Assembly (NCBI GenBank): GCA_030037185.1 | Contig: JASHRR010000894.1 | Span: 1-11,640, forward strand | Source: Xanthobacteraceae bacterium | GTDB lineage: Bacteria; Pseudomonadota; Alphaproteobacteria; Rhizobiales; Xanthobacteraceae | Length of the DNA stretch: 11,640 nt | Reading direction: 5' to 3' | Shown: positions 1 through 6,849 of the stretch, piece after piece | Numbering within the stretch: the stretch's first letter is position 1 | Layout of the letters: each line of letters starts with the position of its first letter | Notes under the pieces: model-generated | Databases searched by the model: none | Seen by the model: the letters and a program-made list of their open reading frames with translations, nothing else | What the model was told of the DNA's origin: nothing | Program-made: the position numbers and the translations under genes

Positions 1-557
1 GGATTCCGCCGGCCCAATATGCCGCCCTGGGCGCCGGCGCTGCGCACATGGCAACGGTGCTGCGCGACCGGGTCGAGCGATTGTCATGTGACTTCAGCCT
101 CGACGACAACTATTTCGCCTGGCAGGCCTTTGGCCGTTCTTATCCGAACCACGCGGGCGGCCCGCTGCCGCCCTATCTGAAGCGGATGCACTTCGAGACC
201 ATACGCGCGCGTGCCGACCGCGTCGAAGTCCTTAACCGCTCATTTACCGAATACCTCAGGACGCAGCCGGATCGATCGCTCGACCGCTACGTGCTCCTCG
301 ACGCCCAGGACTGGATGTCGGATCAGCACCTCAACGAACTTTGGCGCGAGATCACCCGCACCGCGCGGCAAGGCGCGCGCGTGATCTTCCGTACGGCCGC
401 CGAGCCGAGCCTGTTGCCGGGCCGGCTCGATGACCGCGTGCTCGGACAATGGCACTATAAGGCCGAGCAGTCGCGCGATCTGGCGCGGCGCGACCGCTCG
501 GCCATCTATGGTGGCTTCCATCTCTATGTTCTGGCGAACGAGGGCAGGTGCCGATGA
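1..557 (+). CDS. btaA: BtaA, SAM:diacylglycerol 3-amino-3-carboxypropyltransferase, C-terminal part
   Basis: This is the 3' part of a gene that starts before the window. The frame is open from the first complete codon (base 3) to TGA at 555-557, giving 184 residues, somewhat under half of a typical BtaA of about 400 residues. BtaA moves the 3-amino-3-carboxypropyl group of S-adenosylmethionine onto diacylglycerol, making diacylglyceryl-homoserine, the first step to the betaine lipid DGTS at the inner membrane. I recognise the family (DUF3419) from the opening IPPAQY stretch, the DDNYFAWQAFGRSYP block, the YVLLDAQDWM strand followed by an ELWREI helix, and the RVIFRTAAEPSLLPGRL segment, all in family order. 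The following gene is btaB, the partner methyltransferase, which strongly supports the call. The first in-frame ATG (48) is internal and is not the start. Betaine lipids often replace phospholipids under phosphate limitation, but any promoter lies outside the window. Confidence 0.93.
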   Translation, partial: IPPAQYAALGAGAAHMATVLRDRVERLSCDFSLDDNYFAWQAFGRSYPNHAGGPLPPYLKRMHFETIRARADRVEVLNRSFTEYLRTQPDRSLDRYVLLDAQDWMSDQHLNELWREITRTARQGARVIFRTAAEPSLLPGRLDDRVLGQWHYKAEQSRDLARRDRSAIYGGFHLYVLANEGRCR

Positions 558-664
558 GCGCGATGTCGCTCTTGCATCCTCCTGTCGCCGCTATCCACCT
601 TTTATGCTGCGCCGGTCGCGCCACCTGCGGATGACCGCGACCGCCAAGCCTCCCGGTTAACGGA

Positions 665-1324
665 ATGCACGCTCACATGACGTCCGCGAATGCGACGGAT
701 CTGATGGACCGGATCTACCGGCATCAGCGCCATATCTACGATTTCACGCGCAAATACTTTTTGCTCGGCCGCGACCGCATGATCGCCGAGATCGACGCAC
801 GCGACGGCGCGCGCGTTCTTGAGATCGGCTGCGGCACCGGGCGCAATCTCATCATGGTGGCACGCAGATACCCCGGCGCGAGCTGCTTTGGTATCGACGT
901 TTCGACCGCAATGCTCAGTTCGGCGATGGGCGCGATTTCGCGCGCGGGTCTTAAGGCGCGCATCCACGTTGCCCATGCCGATGCGACGCGGTTCGAGCCG
1001 GGATTGCTGTTCGGGGTAGACCAGTTCGACCGGATTTTCATCTCCTACAGCTTGTCCATGATCCCGCAATGGCAGAGCGTGGCCGGCACGGCGCTCGCCC
1101 GCCTCGCCCCCAACGGAGAATTGCGGATCATCGATTTCGGCAGCCAAGAACGGTTGCCGGCCGCGTTGCGCCGGCTGCTGTGGCGCTGGCTTGGTGCCTT
1201 TCACGTCGAGCCGCGCGACGATCTTGAAGCGATGCTAAGGGCAAAGGCCGCCGCCTCAGGTGCTAAGATGACGTTCGCTCGCCCCTATCGCGGATACGCG
1301 CAATACGCGGTACTGCGGCGCTAA
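665..1324 (+). CDS. btaB: BtaB, SAM-dependent N-methyltransferase making DGTS
   Basis: A 219-residue class I methyltransferase that would add three methyl groups to the homoserine nitrogen of DGHS, giving DGTS. SAM-binding motif I is VLEIGCGTG at residues 51-59. An acidic residue follows in FGID (about 78), HADAT lies at 104-108, and FDRIFISYSLSMIPQW at 121-136 forms motif IV and the next helix. The N-terminal MDRIYRHQRHIYDFTRKYFLLGRD is characteristic of BtaB. The length is normal. It lies 107 bp after btaA on the same strand, and the two are probably cotranscribed. ATG 665 and in-frame ATG 677 are both possible starts; neither has a clear Shine-Dalgarno sequence, and 677 (MTSANATD) may be the true one. 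An intrinsic terminator follows the stop directly. Confidence 0.92.
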   Translation: MHAHMTSANATDLMDRIYRHQRHIYDFTRKYFLLGRDRMIAEIDARDGARVLEIGCGTGRNLIMVARRYPGASCFGIDVSTAMLSSAMGAISRAGLKARIHVAHADATRFEPGLLFGVDQFDRIFISYSLSMIPQWQSVAGTALARLAPNGELRIIDFGSQERLPAALRRLLWRWLGAFHVEPRDDLEAMLRAKAAASGAKMTFARPYRGYAQYAVLRR

Positions 1325-1326
1325 AG

Positions 1327-1359
1327 GCCCCCCGCAACTCGCGGCGGCGGCTTTTTTTT
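1327..1359 (+). terminator. Intrinsic terminator after btaB
   Basis: Three bases after the btaB stop, the GC arm 1327-1335 pairs with 1341-1351 over a 5-base AACTC loop. Nine pairs form, with two single C bulges on the 3' side, followed by eight T residues (1352-1359). This is a standard Rho-independent terminator. The last bases also fit a second hairpin, GCGGCTT (1347-1353) with AAGCCGC (1360-1366), around the T tract. It separates the betaine-lipid genes from the next transcription unit. Confidence 0.82.
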
Positions 1360-1420
1360 AAGCCGCTGTCGCCCGACTTCGCTGCAGTGCACGCATTTGT
1401 CGGGCGTTTCGCTCTCCTTC

Positions 1421-1448
1421 TTGAAGCCCCCTGCCGAGAGAGTATCAT
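1421..1448 (+). promoter_or_regulatory. Candidate sigma-70-type promoter for the cytochrome-propeller gene
   Basis: TTGAAG (1421-1426) and TATCAT (1443-1448) are separated by 16 bases and resemble the -35 and -10 consensus, with two and one mismatches. They lie after the btaB terminator and about 60 bp before the ATG at 1509, in a locally AT-richer stretch. Position and spacing are suitable, but no start site can be proven from sequence. Confidence 0.4.
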
Positions 1449-1508
1449 CGTCAAAACAGCAATAATCGAAAACTGCCTGCGTCCCACCTCATCGGAGAGG
1501 TAACCACG

Positions 1509-3206
1509 ATGAAAGCCAGCCTCTACGTCACAACCGCATTCGCCGCCATTGCCATGGCCGCCTTCGCCTCGCCTGACACCATATTCGCTGCCGAAGGCGC
1601 CTCGCTCCTCGCCGGCAGGGTCGTGTCTTCCACCGGCCAGCCATTGGCGGGGATTCCGGTCAAAGCCCATCGCGACGCCAGCGCCATCACGGTGGCCGTC
1701 TACAGCGACGCCAACGGCGAATACACGTTCCCGGCGTGGTCGGATGTTAAGCCCGGCTCCTATTCGGTCGCAATCGAGCTGCCGGATTTCGAGCATGTGG
1801 CCCAGCCGGTCATCGTTTCGGCAGGCCAAGCCGCGAAGGTCGATTTCACGCTCAAATCAAAGCCGCTCGCTTATGAAGATGCGACCGCTGCCGAAATTAT
1901 CGCCGGCCTGCCCGGCACCGACCAACAGAAGGTTCTGTTTTCCCAATGCAGCAATTGCCACACGCTGCAGTGGGCGCTGCAGGCCGGGCGTACCAAGGAA
2001 GATTGGATCAGGGTGATCAAGAAAATGGCGGGCCGCGCCGCCGACCAGGAGGCGCCGGGGACCTATGCGTTCGGCCAGAAACAGTTCATCGAGCCTCTGG
2101 CGGAATATCTGGTGTCGATCCGCGGACCCGACTCCTCCGATACGATCCCATTCAAGCAACGCCCGCGGCCGACCGATCCGGCCTCCACCAACCTGGTGGT
2201 GACGGAATACGCGCTTCCGCGAGGCGGTCAGCGTGAACTCTATATGCTGCGCGGCGACCGTCGGTTCGTGTGGCCGCACGACGTCATCATGAACGACAAG
2301 TACGCCTACTACACGGATCACTTCTCCTACGTCCTCGGCCGGGTCGACATCAAGACCGGCGAGGCGACGGAAATGTCCTTCCCGCTGCCCAAGGGAGCGG
2401 GACGCGAAGGACGCAACATGACCGGTGAGGGCGATACGCGGGCCGGCGCTCCGGGTGGCGGCGCGCACGAGCTGCAATTTGATCCGCACGGTAATGTCAT
2501 TGTCGGCATGGATAACGGCACGGTCAAGTACGATCCGGAAACGGGCCGCTTCATCGGCTGGTCGGCGGGCCGCGCCATGTTTGGTCTCGATCCCGACGGC
2601 AATGTCTGGAATTTACAGAGGAATGGCGACCTCGTGAAGATCGACACCAGCAGCCAAGAGCTGAAACGTACGATCTTCCAGATCCCCAAGAACCGGGGGA
2701 TCTATGATACCGACACTGACTCCAAGGGCCGGACCGATCTTTACATCTGGCAGGAAGGCAAGATCGGCATCTTCGATCCGAGGACGATCGAATACGCGGA
2801 ATATCGGACGCCGACGCCGATGGCCGGTCCGCGGCGCGGCCAGATCGACGGCAAGGATCGTCTGTGGGCGGCGGAATTCTACGCCGGCCAGCTGCTGATG
2901 TTCGATCCTGACAACAAGGTCTTGAAGGAATACCCGCTGGTGAATGGGAGTAAGCCCTACACGGCCCCTTACGCGGAGCCCTACTCAGCGAGCGCTGACG
3001 ACAAGAACCAGATCGTGTGGACGCACGACTTCTCGAGCGGGCGTCTCTATCGCGTCGACATGAACACCGGGCGATCGACGGAATTCATGACGCCGTCGAA
3101 TTACGAGGTGCGCGATCTGAAAGTCGATCCCACAGCGCCGCGCCCGACCGTGTGGGTGCCGGCCTATCGTCCGCCATCGAAGCTGGTGAAGATCGTGGTC
3201 CGGTGA
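1509..3206 (+). CDS. Exported multidomain c-type cytochrome: regulatory-like beta domain, haem site, Vgb-like beta-propeller
   Basis: A 565-residue secreted protein. The start is supported by GGAGAGG at 1494-1500, eight bases before ATG. Residues 1-28 look like a Sec signal peptide, with cleavage plausible after A20 (AFA) or A28. Residues about 32-116 form a carboxypeptidase-regulatory-like/CnaB beta domain (LAGRVVSSTGQPLAGIPV, then DANGEYTFP and KPGSYSV). A single covalent haem site, CSNCH, lies at 147-151; M173 in IKKMAG is a possible distal ligand. From about 225 to the end, repeated strand motifs (VTEYALP, GAHELQFDPHGNV, GLDPDGNVWNL, GQIDGKDRLWAAEF, FDPDNK) indicate a beta-propeller related to virginiamycin B lyase and SMP-30. 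Lyase activity should not be assumed: family members fused to haem are more likely electron-transfer or binding proteins. The next gene encodes a Tat-exported flavoprotein, so this cytochrome may be its periplasmic electron acceptor (inference). Confidence 0.82.
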   Translation: MKASLYVTTAFAAIAMAAFASPDTIFAAEGASLLAGRVVSSTGQPLAGIPVKAHRDASAITVAVYSDANGEYTFPAWSDVKPGSYSVAIELPDFEHVAQPVIVSAGQAAKVDFTLKSKPLAYEDATAAEIIAGLPGTDQQKVLFSQCSNCHTLQWALQAGRTKEDWIRVIKKMAGRAADQEAPGTYAFGQKQFIEPLAEYLVSIRGPDSSDTIPFKQRPRPTDPASTNLVVTEYALPRGGQRELYMLRGDRRFVWPHDVIMNDKYAYYTDHFSYVLGRVDIKTGEATEMSFPLPKGAGREGRNMTGEGDTRAGAPGGGAHELQFDPHGNVIVGMDNGTVKYDPETGRFIGWSAGRAMFGLDPDGNVWNLQRNGDLVKIDTSSQELKRTIFQIPKNRGIYDTDTDSKGRTDLYIWQEGKIGIFDPRTIEYAEYRTPTPMAGPRRGQIDGKDRLWAAEFYAGQLLMFDPDNKVLKEYPLVNGSKPYTAPYAEPYSASADDKNQIVWTHDFSSGRLYRVDMNTGRSTEFMTPSNYEVRDLKVDPTAPRPTVWVPAYRPPSKLVKIVVR

Positions 3207-3215
3207 CTTGAACTC

Positions 3216-3246
3216 GCGTCGGCTTGCCGGACCCGCAGGCCGACGC
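3216..3246 (+). terminator. Strong hairpin after the cytochrome-propeller gene
   Basis: Arms 3216-3227 and 3235-3246 form 12 pairs, one of them a G.U wobble, around a 7-base loop, starting nine bases after the stop codon. No T tract follows, so this is either a weak or Rho-assisted terminator or a 3'-end stabilising or processing hairpin. The next gene has the same orientation, so it may set the expression ratio between the two genes. Confidence 0.45.
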
Positions 3247-3251
3247 TGATT

Positions 3252-3348
3252 AGCCGAAGCGGCTGTGCCCAGCGTTGCAACCCGCACCGCGCTGCCGCTG
3301 CGGGTACGCTGGCTTTCGCCGGCGATCAGCGCGACAGCTGACTGATCG
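3252..3348. repeat. Cluster of inverted repeats in the intergenic region
   Basis: Three further inverted repeats follow in quick succession. AGCCG/CGGCT (3252-3264) has a 3-base loop. A two-part stem pairs ACCCGCA (3280-3286) with TGCGGGT (3299-3305), extended outward after a 4-base bulge by AGCGT (3271-3275) pairing with ACGCT (3306-3310). CGATCAG (3323-3329) pairs with CTGATCG (3342-3348). All pairings are exact in the sequence. With the neighbouring hairpin at 3216-3246, most of this leader is able to fold. No known riboswitch or leader family is recognised. Confidence 0.5.
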
Positions 3349-3361
3349 ATTGCAAGCGGCC

Positions 3362-3375
3362 TGGTCATCTGACCA
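3362..3375. promoter_or_regulatory. Perfect 14-bp palindrome, candidate operator
   Basis: TGGTCA (3362-3367) is followed by TC and the exact inverse TGACCA (3370-3375), ending 40 bases before the flavoprotein ATG. The TGGT and ACCA ends recall FadR-type GntR operators, although those normally have only three bases between the half-sites. It could equally be a short hairpin in the mRNA leader. No regulator gene is visible in the window. Confidence 0.4.
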
Positions 3376-3402
3376 ACGAGAACGCTGCGGGCGCGCAGAT
3401 TC

Positions 3403-3410
3403 AGGGAGGA
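3403..3410 (+). promoter_or_regulatory. Ribosome binding site fixing the flavoprotein start
   Basis: AGGGAGGA lies five bases before the ATG at 3416. It is close to the ideal anti-16S sequence and decides against the in-frame upstream start at 3275, which would place 47 extra residues before the Tat signal. Confidence 0.8.
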
Positions 3411-3415
3411 CAGCC

Positions 3416-5494
3416 ATGGCCAACAAGCGTGGCGCTGGCCGTAAAGAACCGAAGCGCCGACACGAGAAAGCCCTAAGCAGGCGAGATCTCTTCAAGACCG
3501 GGGCAGCCGCGGGAGTGGGGGTCACCGTTCTGTCGGGCAAAAACGCAATCGCCCAACAGGCGTCCTCCGTCACGCCAGGCATCGTCTGGAATTATCAAGC
3601 CGATGTGGTCGTCCTTGGGTCGGGCTGCGTGGGGCTGCATGCCGCCGTCCGGGCGAGAGACCTCGGCGCGTCCGTGCTCGTTATCGAGCAGAACTTCGAT
3701 GTCGGCGGCAAGCTGGTGCACAGCGGCGGCTGGACATCGCTCGGCGGCGGCGACCCGATCCAGGAAAGGGACCGGGCCGGAGCAGACCCCGATGGCCTGG
3801 GGTTGCGGCCTCCGCTCGTCAAGCCGGCAGACCTTGAGGATGACCCTGACCGGCTGTTCAGGGACATGACCGACTGGTCGGTCGTCGACGCGAGCGGCGT
3901 CGCCAGGTACCGCTACAACGACCGTGAGCTTCACCGCGCCTGGGCCGACAATGCTCCCCAGACCAGGCGGTTCATGATGGACAACCACGTCCGGTTCGCG
4001 CGGATCGACGGCACCCATCAGGGCGGCGGGATGTCCCGGGCCAGGGCCGCCCGGGCGATGATGAGACTCGCAGACGAGACCGACATCAAGGCGGGGACGA
4101 TATCGCCGCAAGACAGAGGAGATCTCGCAGCCGAGCGGCATTCGCCCTTTAATCCCATGCGCACCATTCCGGGCGGCTCGGGGGAAGCGGTTGGCGCGCC
4201 CGGATGGGTGTGGGGCGGGTTCGTCATTGCAAGGTCATTGGAGTTCAGCGCCCGCGAGAAGGGCGTCCGGTTCATGCTCAACCGCCACATGGATGAGATC
4301 ATCCGCGCGCAGCCGTTCTCAGGCAGGGTGCTCGGTGTCAGGGCCAGCTATACGCCAAGAATGCATCCCGAGACCGGCGCCCGGCTCGAAAGCTTCTGGC
4401 AGAACGGCAATCTCGACGAGCGTGCCGAGACGATCCATATTCGGGCGAGGAAGGCCGTCATCATCGCCACCGGCGGCATGCATGGCAACGTTAACCTGCG
4501 CACCATGATCGACCCGCGGATGGTCGAGCCGTCAATCGAGTACGGGCCGAGCTCTCTGATCGGGCCCCTCAATATGGATGGCAGCGGCATCATCGCGGGC
4601 ATGCGAATAGGCGCCAACCTCGCGGGCATGATGCAGAATTACCAGCACTCGTTGGCTTCTCCGACGATCAGCAGCGTGCTCGGCACCAGGGATGCGGTAG
4701 CCAGCATCTTCCCCGGACACCCCGCGTTCCTGTTCGCACGCGCCAAGGGCATTGCGATCGGCGCCGCCGGATGGGAACACGCGATCGCCGTCAACCAGGT
4801 GGGGCGGCGATTTTACAACGAGAGAGCGATTGCCGACACCTCCAGCGATGCCAAGTACCCGCCAGGGTCCGACGGAACCCGCAACCCGTTCATGCCGCTG
4901 GATTGGCGTAATGCCAGTCCGGCACAGGTCAGGGCGCAATATAAGAGGTCAGCCGCGGCGGACGCGGCGCTCGCAATGAACGAGGGCTCGCAGGGTCCCG
5001 ACTACGCCAGCGGACCGGTTTGGGCAATTTTTGATGCGGCCGCCGTGCAGCGGGGGGGCTGGCGGATTCGGTATCCTTATATTGCGGACCCGCCCGACGG
5101 GTATTTCCATAAGGCCGATACGCTCGCTGAGCTGGCCAAGAAAGTCATCGGACATCCTCATCAGAAGATGCCCCTGAAGTACCTGGAGGAGACGGTTGCG
5201 AGATACAATGGGTTCGCAGACACAGGCGTGGACGAAGATTTCGACAAGCCAGTCTTGCATCGAATCGACACGCCGCCCTTCTACGCGGCCTGCGCCAGCA
5301 TTCGGGTGTTGGACTCCTATGGCGGCCTTCGGATCAACGGGAAGGCCCAGGTCCTCGATACTGCGGGCGAGGTCATAGCCGGACTCTACGCCGGCGGCGA
5401 GGCAAGCGGCGGCGGTTCGCAGCATGGCATCGGCAGAGCCTCTGTTCACGGTTACATCGCCGGGACGAACGCGGCCCAGGAGCGATCGGCGTGA
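3416..5494 (+). CDS. Tat-exported FAD-dependent dehydrogenase (fumarate reductase/KstD flavoprotein superfamily)
   Basis: A 692-residue flavoprotein. A basic N-terminus leads to the twin-arginine motif SRRDLFK (residues 21-27), a hydrophobic segment and a likely cleavage site near AIAQQA (43-48), so it should be exported folded with FAD. The FAD-binding Rossmann motif is VVVLGSGCVG (G68, G70, G73), and E91 is the expected ribose-binding acid. GGK and SGGW follow, as in the FAD_binding_2 family. The C-terminal FAD-closing block has YGGLRI (from 635), GLYAGGEASGGG (about 656-667) and GRASVHGYIAG. Known members reduce fumarate or urocanate, or oxidise ketosteroids or tricarballylate. I cannot identify the catalytic residues well enough to choose among these. 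It lies downstream of an exported cytochrome that could be its redox partner. The gene is unusually rich in AGG/AGA arginine codons (20 by hand count), unlike the amidohydrolase gene at 9061, which suggests separate acquisition. Confidence 0.85.
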   Translation: MANKRGAGRKEPKRRHEKALSRRDLFKTGAAAGVGVTVLSGKNAIAQQASSVTPGIVWNYQADVVVLGSGCVGLHAAVRARDLGASVLVIEQNFDVGGKLVHSGGWTSLGGGDPIQERDRAGADPDGLGLRPPLVKPADLEDDPDRLFRDMTDWSVVDASGVARYRYNDRELHRAWADNAPQTRRFMMDNHVRFARIDGTHQGGGMSRARAARAMMRLADETDIKAGTISPQDRGDLAAERHSPFNPMRTIPGGSGEAVGAPGWVWGGFVIARSLEFSAREKGVRFMLNRHMDEIIRAQPFSGRVLGVRASYTPRMHPETGARLESFWQNGNLDERAETIHIRARKAVIIATGGMHGNVNLRTMIDPRMVEPSIEYGPSSLIGPLNMDGSGIIAGMRIGANLAGMMQNYQHSLASPTISSVLGTRDAVASIFPGHPAFLFARAKGIAIGAAGWEHAIAVNQVGRRFYNERAIADTSSDAKYPPGSDGTRNPFMPLDWRNASPAQVRAQYKRSAAADAALAMNEGSQGPDYASGPVWAIFDAAAVQRGGWRIRYPYIADPPDGYFHKADTLAELAKKVIGHPHQKMPLKYLEETVARYNGFADTGVDEDFDKPVLHRIDTPPFYAACASIRVLDSYGGLRINGKAQVLDTAGEVIAGLYAGGEASGGGSQHGIGRASVHGYIAGTNAAQERSA

Positions 5495-5506
5495 GGGTGG
5501 CTGATG

Positions 5507-5528
5507 CAGGGCGCGCGCACCCGCCCTG
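5507..5528 (+). terminator. Hairpin after the flavoprotein gene
   Basis: CAGGGCG (5507-5513) pairs exactly with CGCCCTG (5522-5528) around an 8-base loop, starting 12 bases after the stop. There is no T tract, so termination would be weak or Rho-dependent. The next gene begins about 50 bases later on the same strand, so readthrough is possible. Confidence 0.35.
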
Positions 5529-5575
5529 TCACAGGCTGATCCCTCTTCCTGCGGTTGAAGGCTCACGGTGACGGC

Positions 5576-6514
5576 ATGGCGGCAAAGCCGGTCAGCGCAC
5601 GCCATCAGCGCACCTGCGCTGTCGAGGTCTCCCCCAGCGAAGTCGCTGCCGGGGCGAAGCTGACCGTTGCGGTCGGCGTGTCGTGCCCCCACGGATGCGA
5701 CCTGCGGGGACAGAGCGTTTCGATCCGCGATCGGGACGACGCCGAACTTGCGCGCTGTGAACTGACGGGGTTCGACGGCGAGACTTACGTTACGAGCGCT
5801 TGCGTGTTGGCAGCGCCCGTCGAGGCGGGCGAGTATGGGTGGCGGGCGATCCTTGCCGGTCATGAGAGCGACGGCGTCCTGCACGAACCGACCTTGACGG
5901 CGTTCTCCTTCGCAGCCAAAGCTCACCTCGCCAGCGTGAGTGTTTGGGGCTTGCCGTCCGCCATCGCGGCAGGCGAGCGGTTCAGGCTCAAAGTCGGCGT
6001 CAAATGCTCGGCCGGCTGCAAGCTGGCCGGCAGGACACTCGGCGTTTTCGACCACCAAGGCAAGCAAGTCGGCGATGGAAGGTTGCTTAACGAGGCGTGG
6101 CCAGGCACGAGCGCCCTCTATTTTGCCGAGGTAGAAGCGAAAGCCCCGCTCACCACCGGAACCTATGAGTGGCACGTTAAGGCTCCCGGCTCACCTTTGC
6201 CGCCTCCCCATGCAGCCGGCGCATGCACGCTTTCAATCAACGTGGTCGGCTCTCCCGATTGTGAGTTGACGGTGACAGCATTCGATCGCGCAACGCAGAT
6301 GCCGATAAAGGGCGCGCACATCCTTGTGCATCCCTACAGGACCAGCACCGACGAGACCGGGATAGCGAAGGTCAAAGTCATCAGAGGCAGATACAAACTC
6401 TATGTTTCCGGCTTCAACTACATCCCTTGCGAGAACACCATTGATATCGATGGCAACGTCGCGACTCGCGTTGAGCTTGCGCGAGAGCCGGAAGGACATG
6501 AAGATTATCGCTGA
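5576..6514 (+). CDS. Unrecognised protein with two tandem CxxGC beta domains and a C-terminal CnaB-like domain
   Basis: A 312-residue protein from ATG 5576; an in-frame TTG at 5555 would add seven residues. The Shine-Dalgarno sequence is poor. I do not recognise the protein as a whole. Residues about 13-115 and 118-224 look like two copies of one beta-sandwich unit. Each has an SP/GLP-S-[EA]-[VI]-AAG opening, a V-x-V-G-V strand, a CxxGC-x-L-x-G motif (C37/C41 and C144/C148, 107 residues apart), a [SL]-[IG]-[RF]-D turn, and a later GEYGWR or GTYEWH strand. Residues about 228-302 resemble a carboxypeptidase-regulatory/CnaB-like domain (FDRATQMPIKGAHILV, DETGIAKVKV, GRYKLYVSGFNY). There is no signal peptide, and a stop at 5537-5539 excludes a longer N-terminus. 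It follows two exported redox proteins, so its apparently cytoplasmic location is odd. Possible roles are binding, assembly or maturation of its neighbours (inference only). Confidence 0.7.
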   Translation: MAAKPVSARHQRTCAVEVSPSEVAAGAKLTVAVGVSCPHGCDLRGQSVSIRDRDDAELARCELTGFDGETYVTSACVLAAPVEAGEYGWRAILAGHESDGVLHEPTLTAFSFAAKAHLASVSVWGLPSAIAAGERFRLKVGVKCSAGCKLAGRTLGVFDHQGKQVGDGRLLNEAWPGTSALYFAEVEAKAPLTTGTYEWHVKAPGSPLPPPHAAGACTLSINVVGSPDCELTVTAFDRATQMPIKGAHILVHPYRTSTDETGIAKVKVIRGRYKLYVSGFNYIPCENTIDIDGNVATRVELAREPEGHEDYR

Positions 6515-6849
6515 TCGATCGCTTCGGCCACGCGGAGGGCGTTATCGAAAAACCAATGTCGCCGCCGGGACCGGATTGGTGACGTCCGCCAACAATCTCC
6601 GGCCTCTAGAGGCGACCGCCTGCCTGCCGTCAACCCGGCATCCGGAGTTTGTAGAACACGCCTCGGCGCTGCCGCGTGGTGAAGGCAATGCCGGTCAATC
6701 CGGGCTTGTGTTGCGCCGACGTTGATCCGCCCGGGCGGCGCCATGACCCGGCTTGGCCGGCAATCTTAATATCGGTGGCCGATGGTTACGAGGTCGCCCG
6801 GCCGACCCGGAGCGACGAAACACACAAGAGGCCGGTCGAGCTAAACGGT
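6515..6849. other. 335-bp convergent intergenic region without a supportable gene
   Basis: It lies between the end of the CxxGC-domain gene and the end of the SET gene, so two transcripts meet here. I see perfect 12-bp palindromes at 6602-6613 (GCCTCTAGAGGC) and 6727-6738 (CCGCCCGGGCGG), and short hairpins at 6748-6760 (CCGGC/GCCGG, followed by CAATCTTAAT) and 6771-6783 (ATCGG/CCGAT). None is a clear terminator. A - strand frame is open from 6785 down to a stop at 6630-6632 but has no usable start, and its peptide belongs to no family I know. It may be a gene remnant. Confidence 0.5.

Noticed and set aside
430..660. Alternative + strand frame over the end of btaA
   Set aside because: It is a shadow of btaA with no ribosome site or domain.
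3275..3415. 47-residue N-terminal extension of the flavoprotein
   Set aside because: It would bury the Tat signal inside the protein and overlaps the inverted-repeat leader; the strong ribosome site lies just before ATG 3416.
4949..6175. Long - strand open frame of about 408 codons
   Set aside because: It runs antisense across the end of the flavoprotein gene and most of the CxxGC gene, has no recognisable domain, and is expected from GC-rich third positions.
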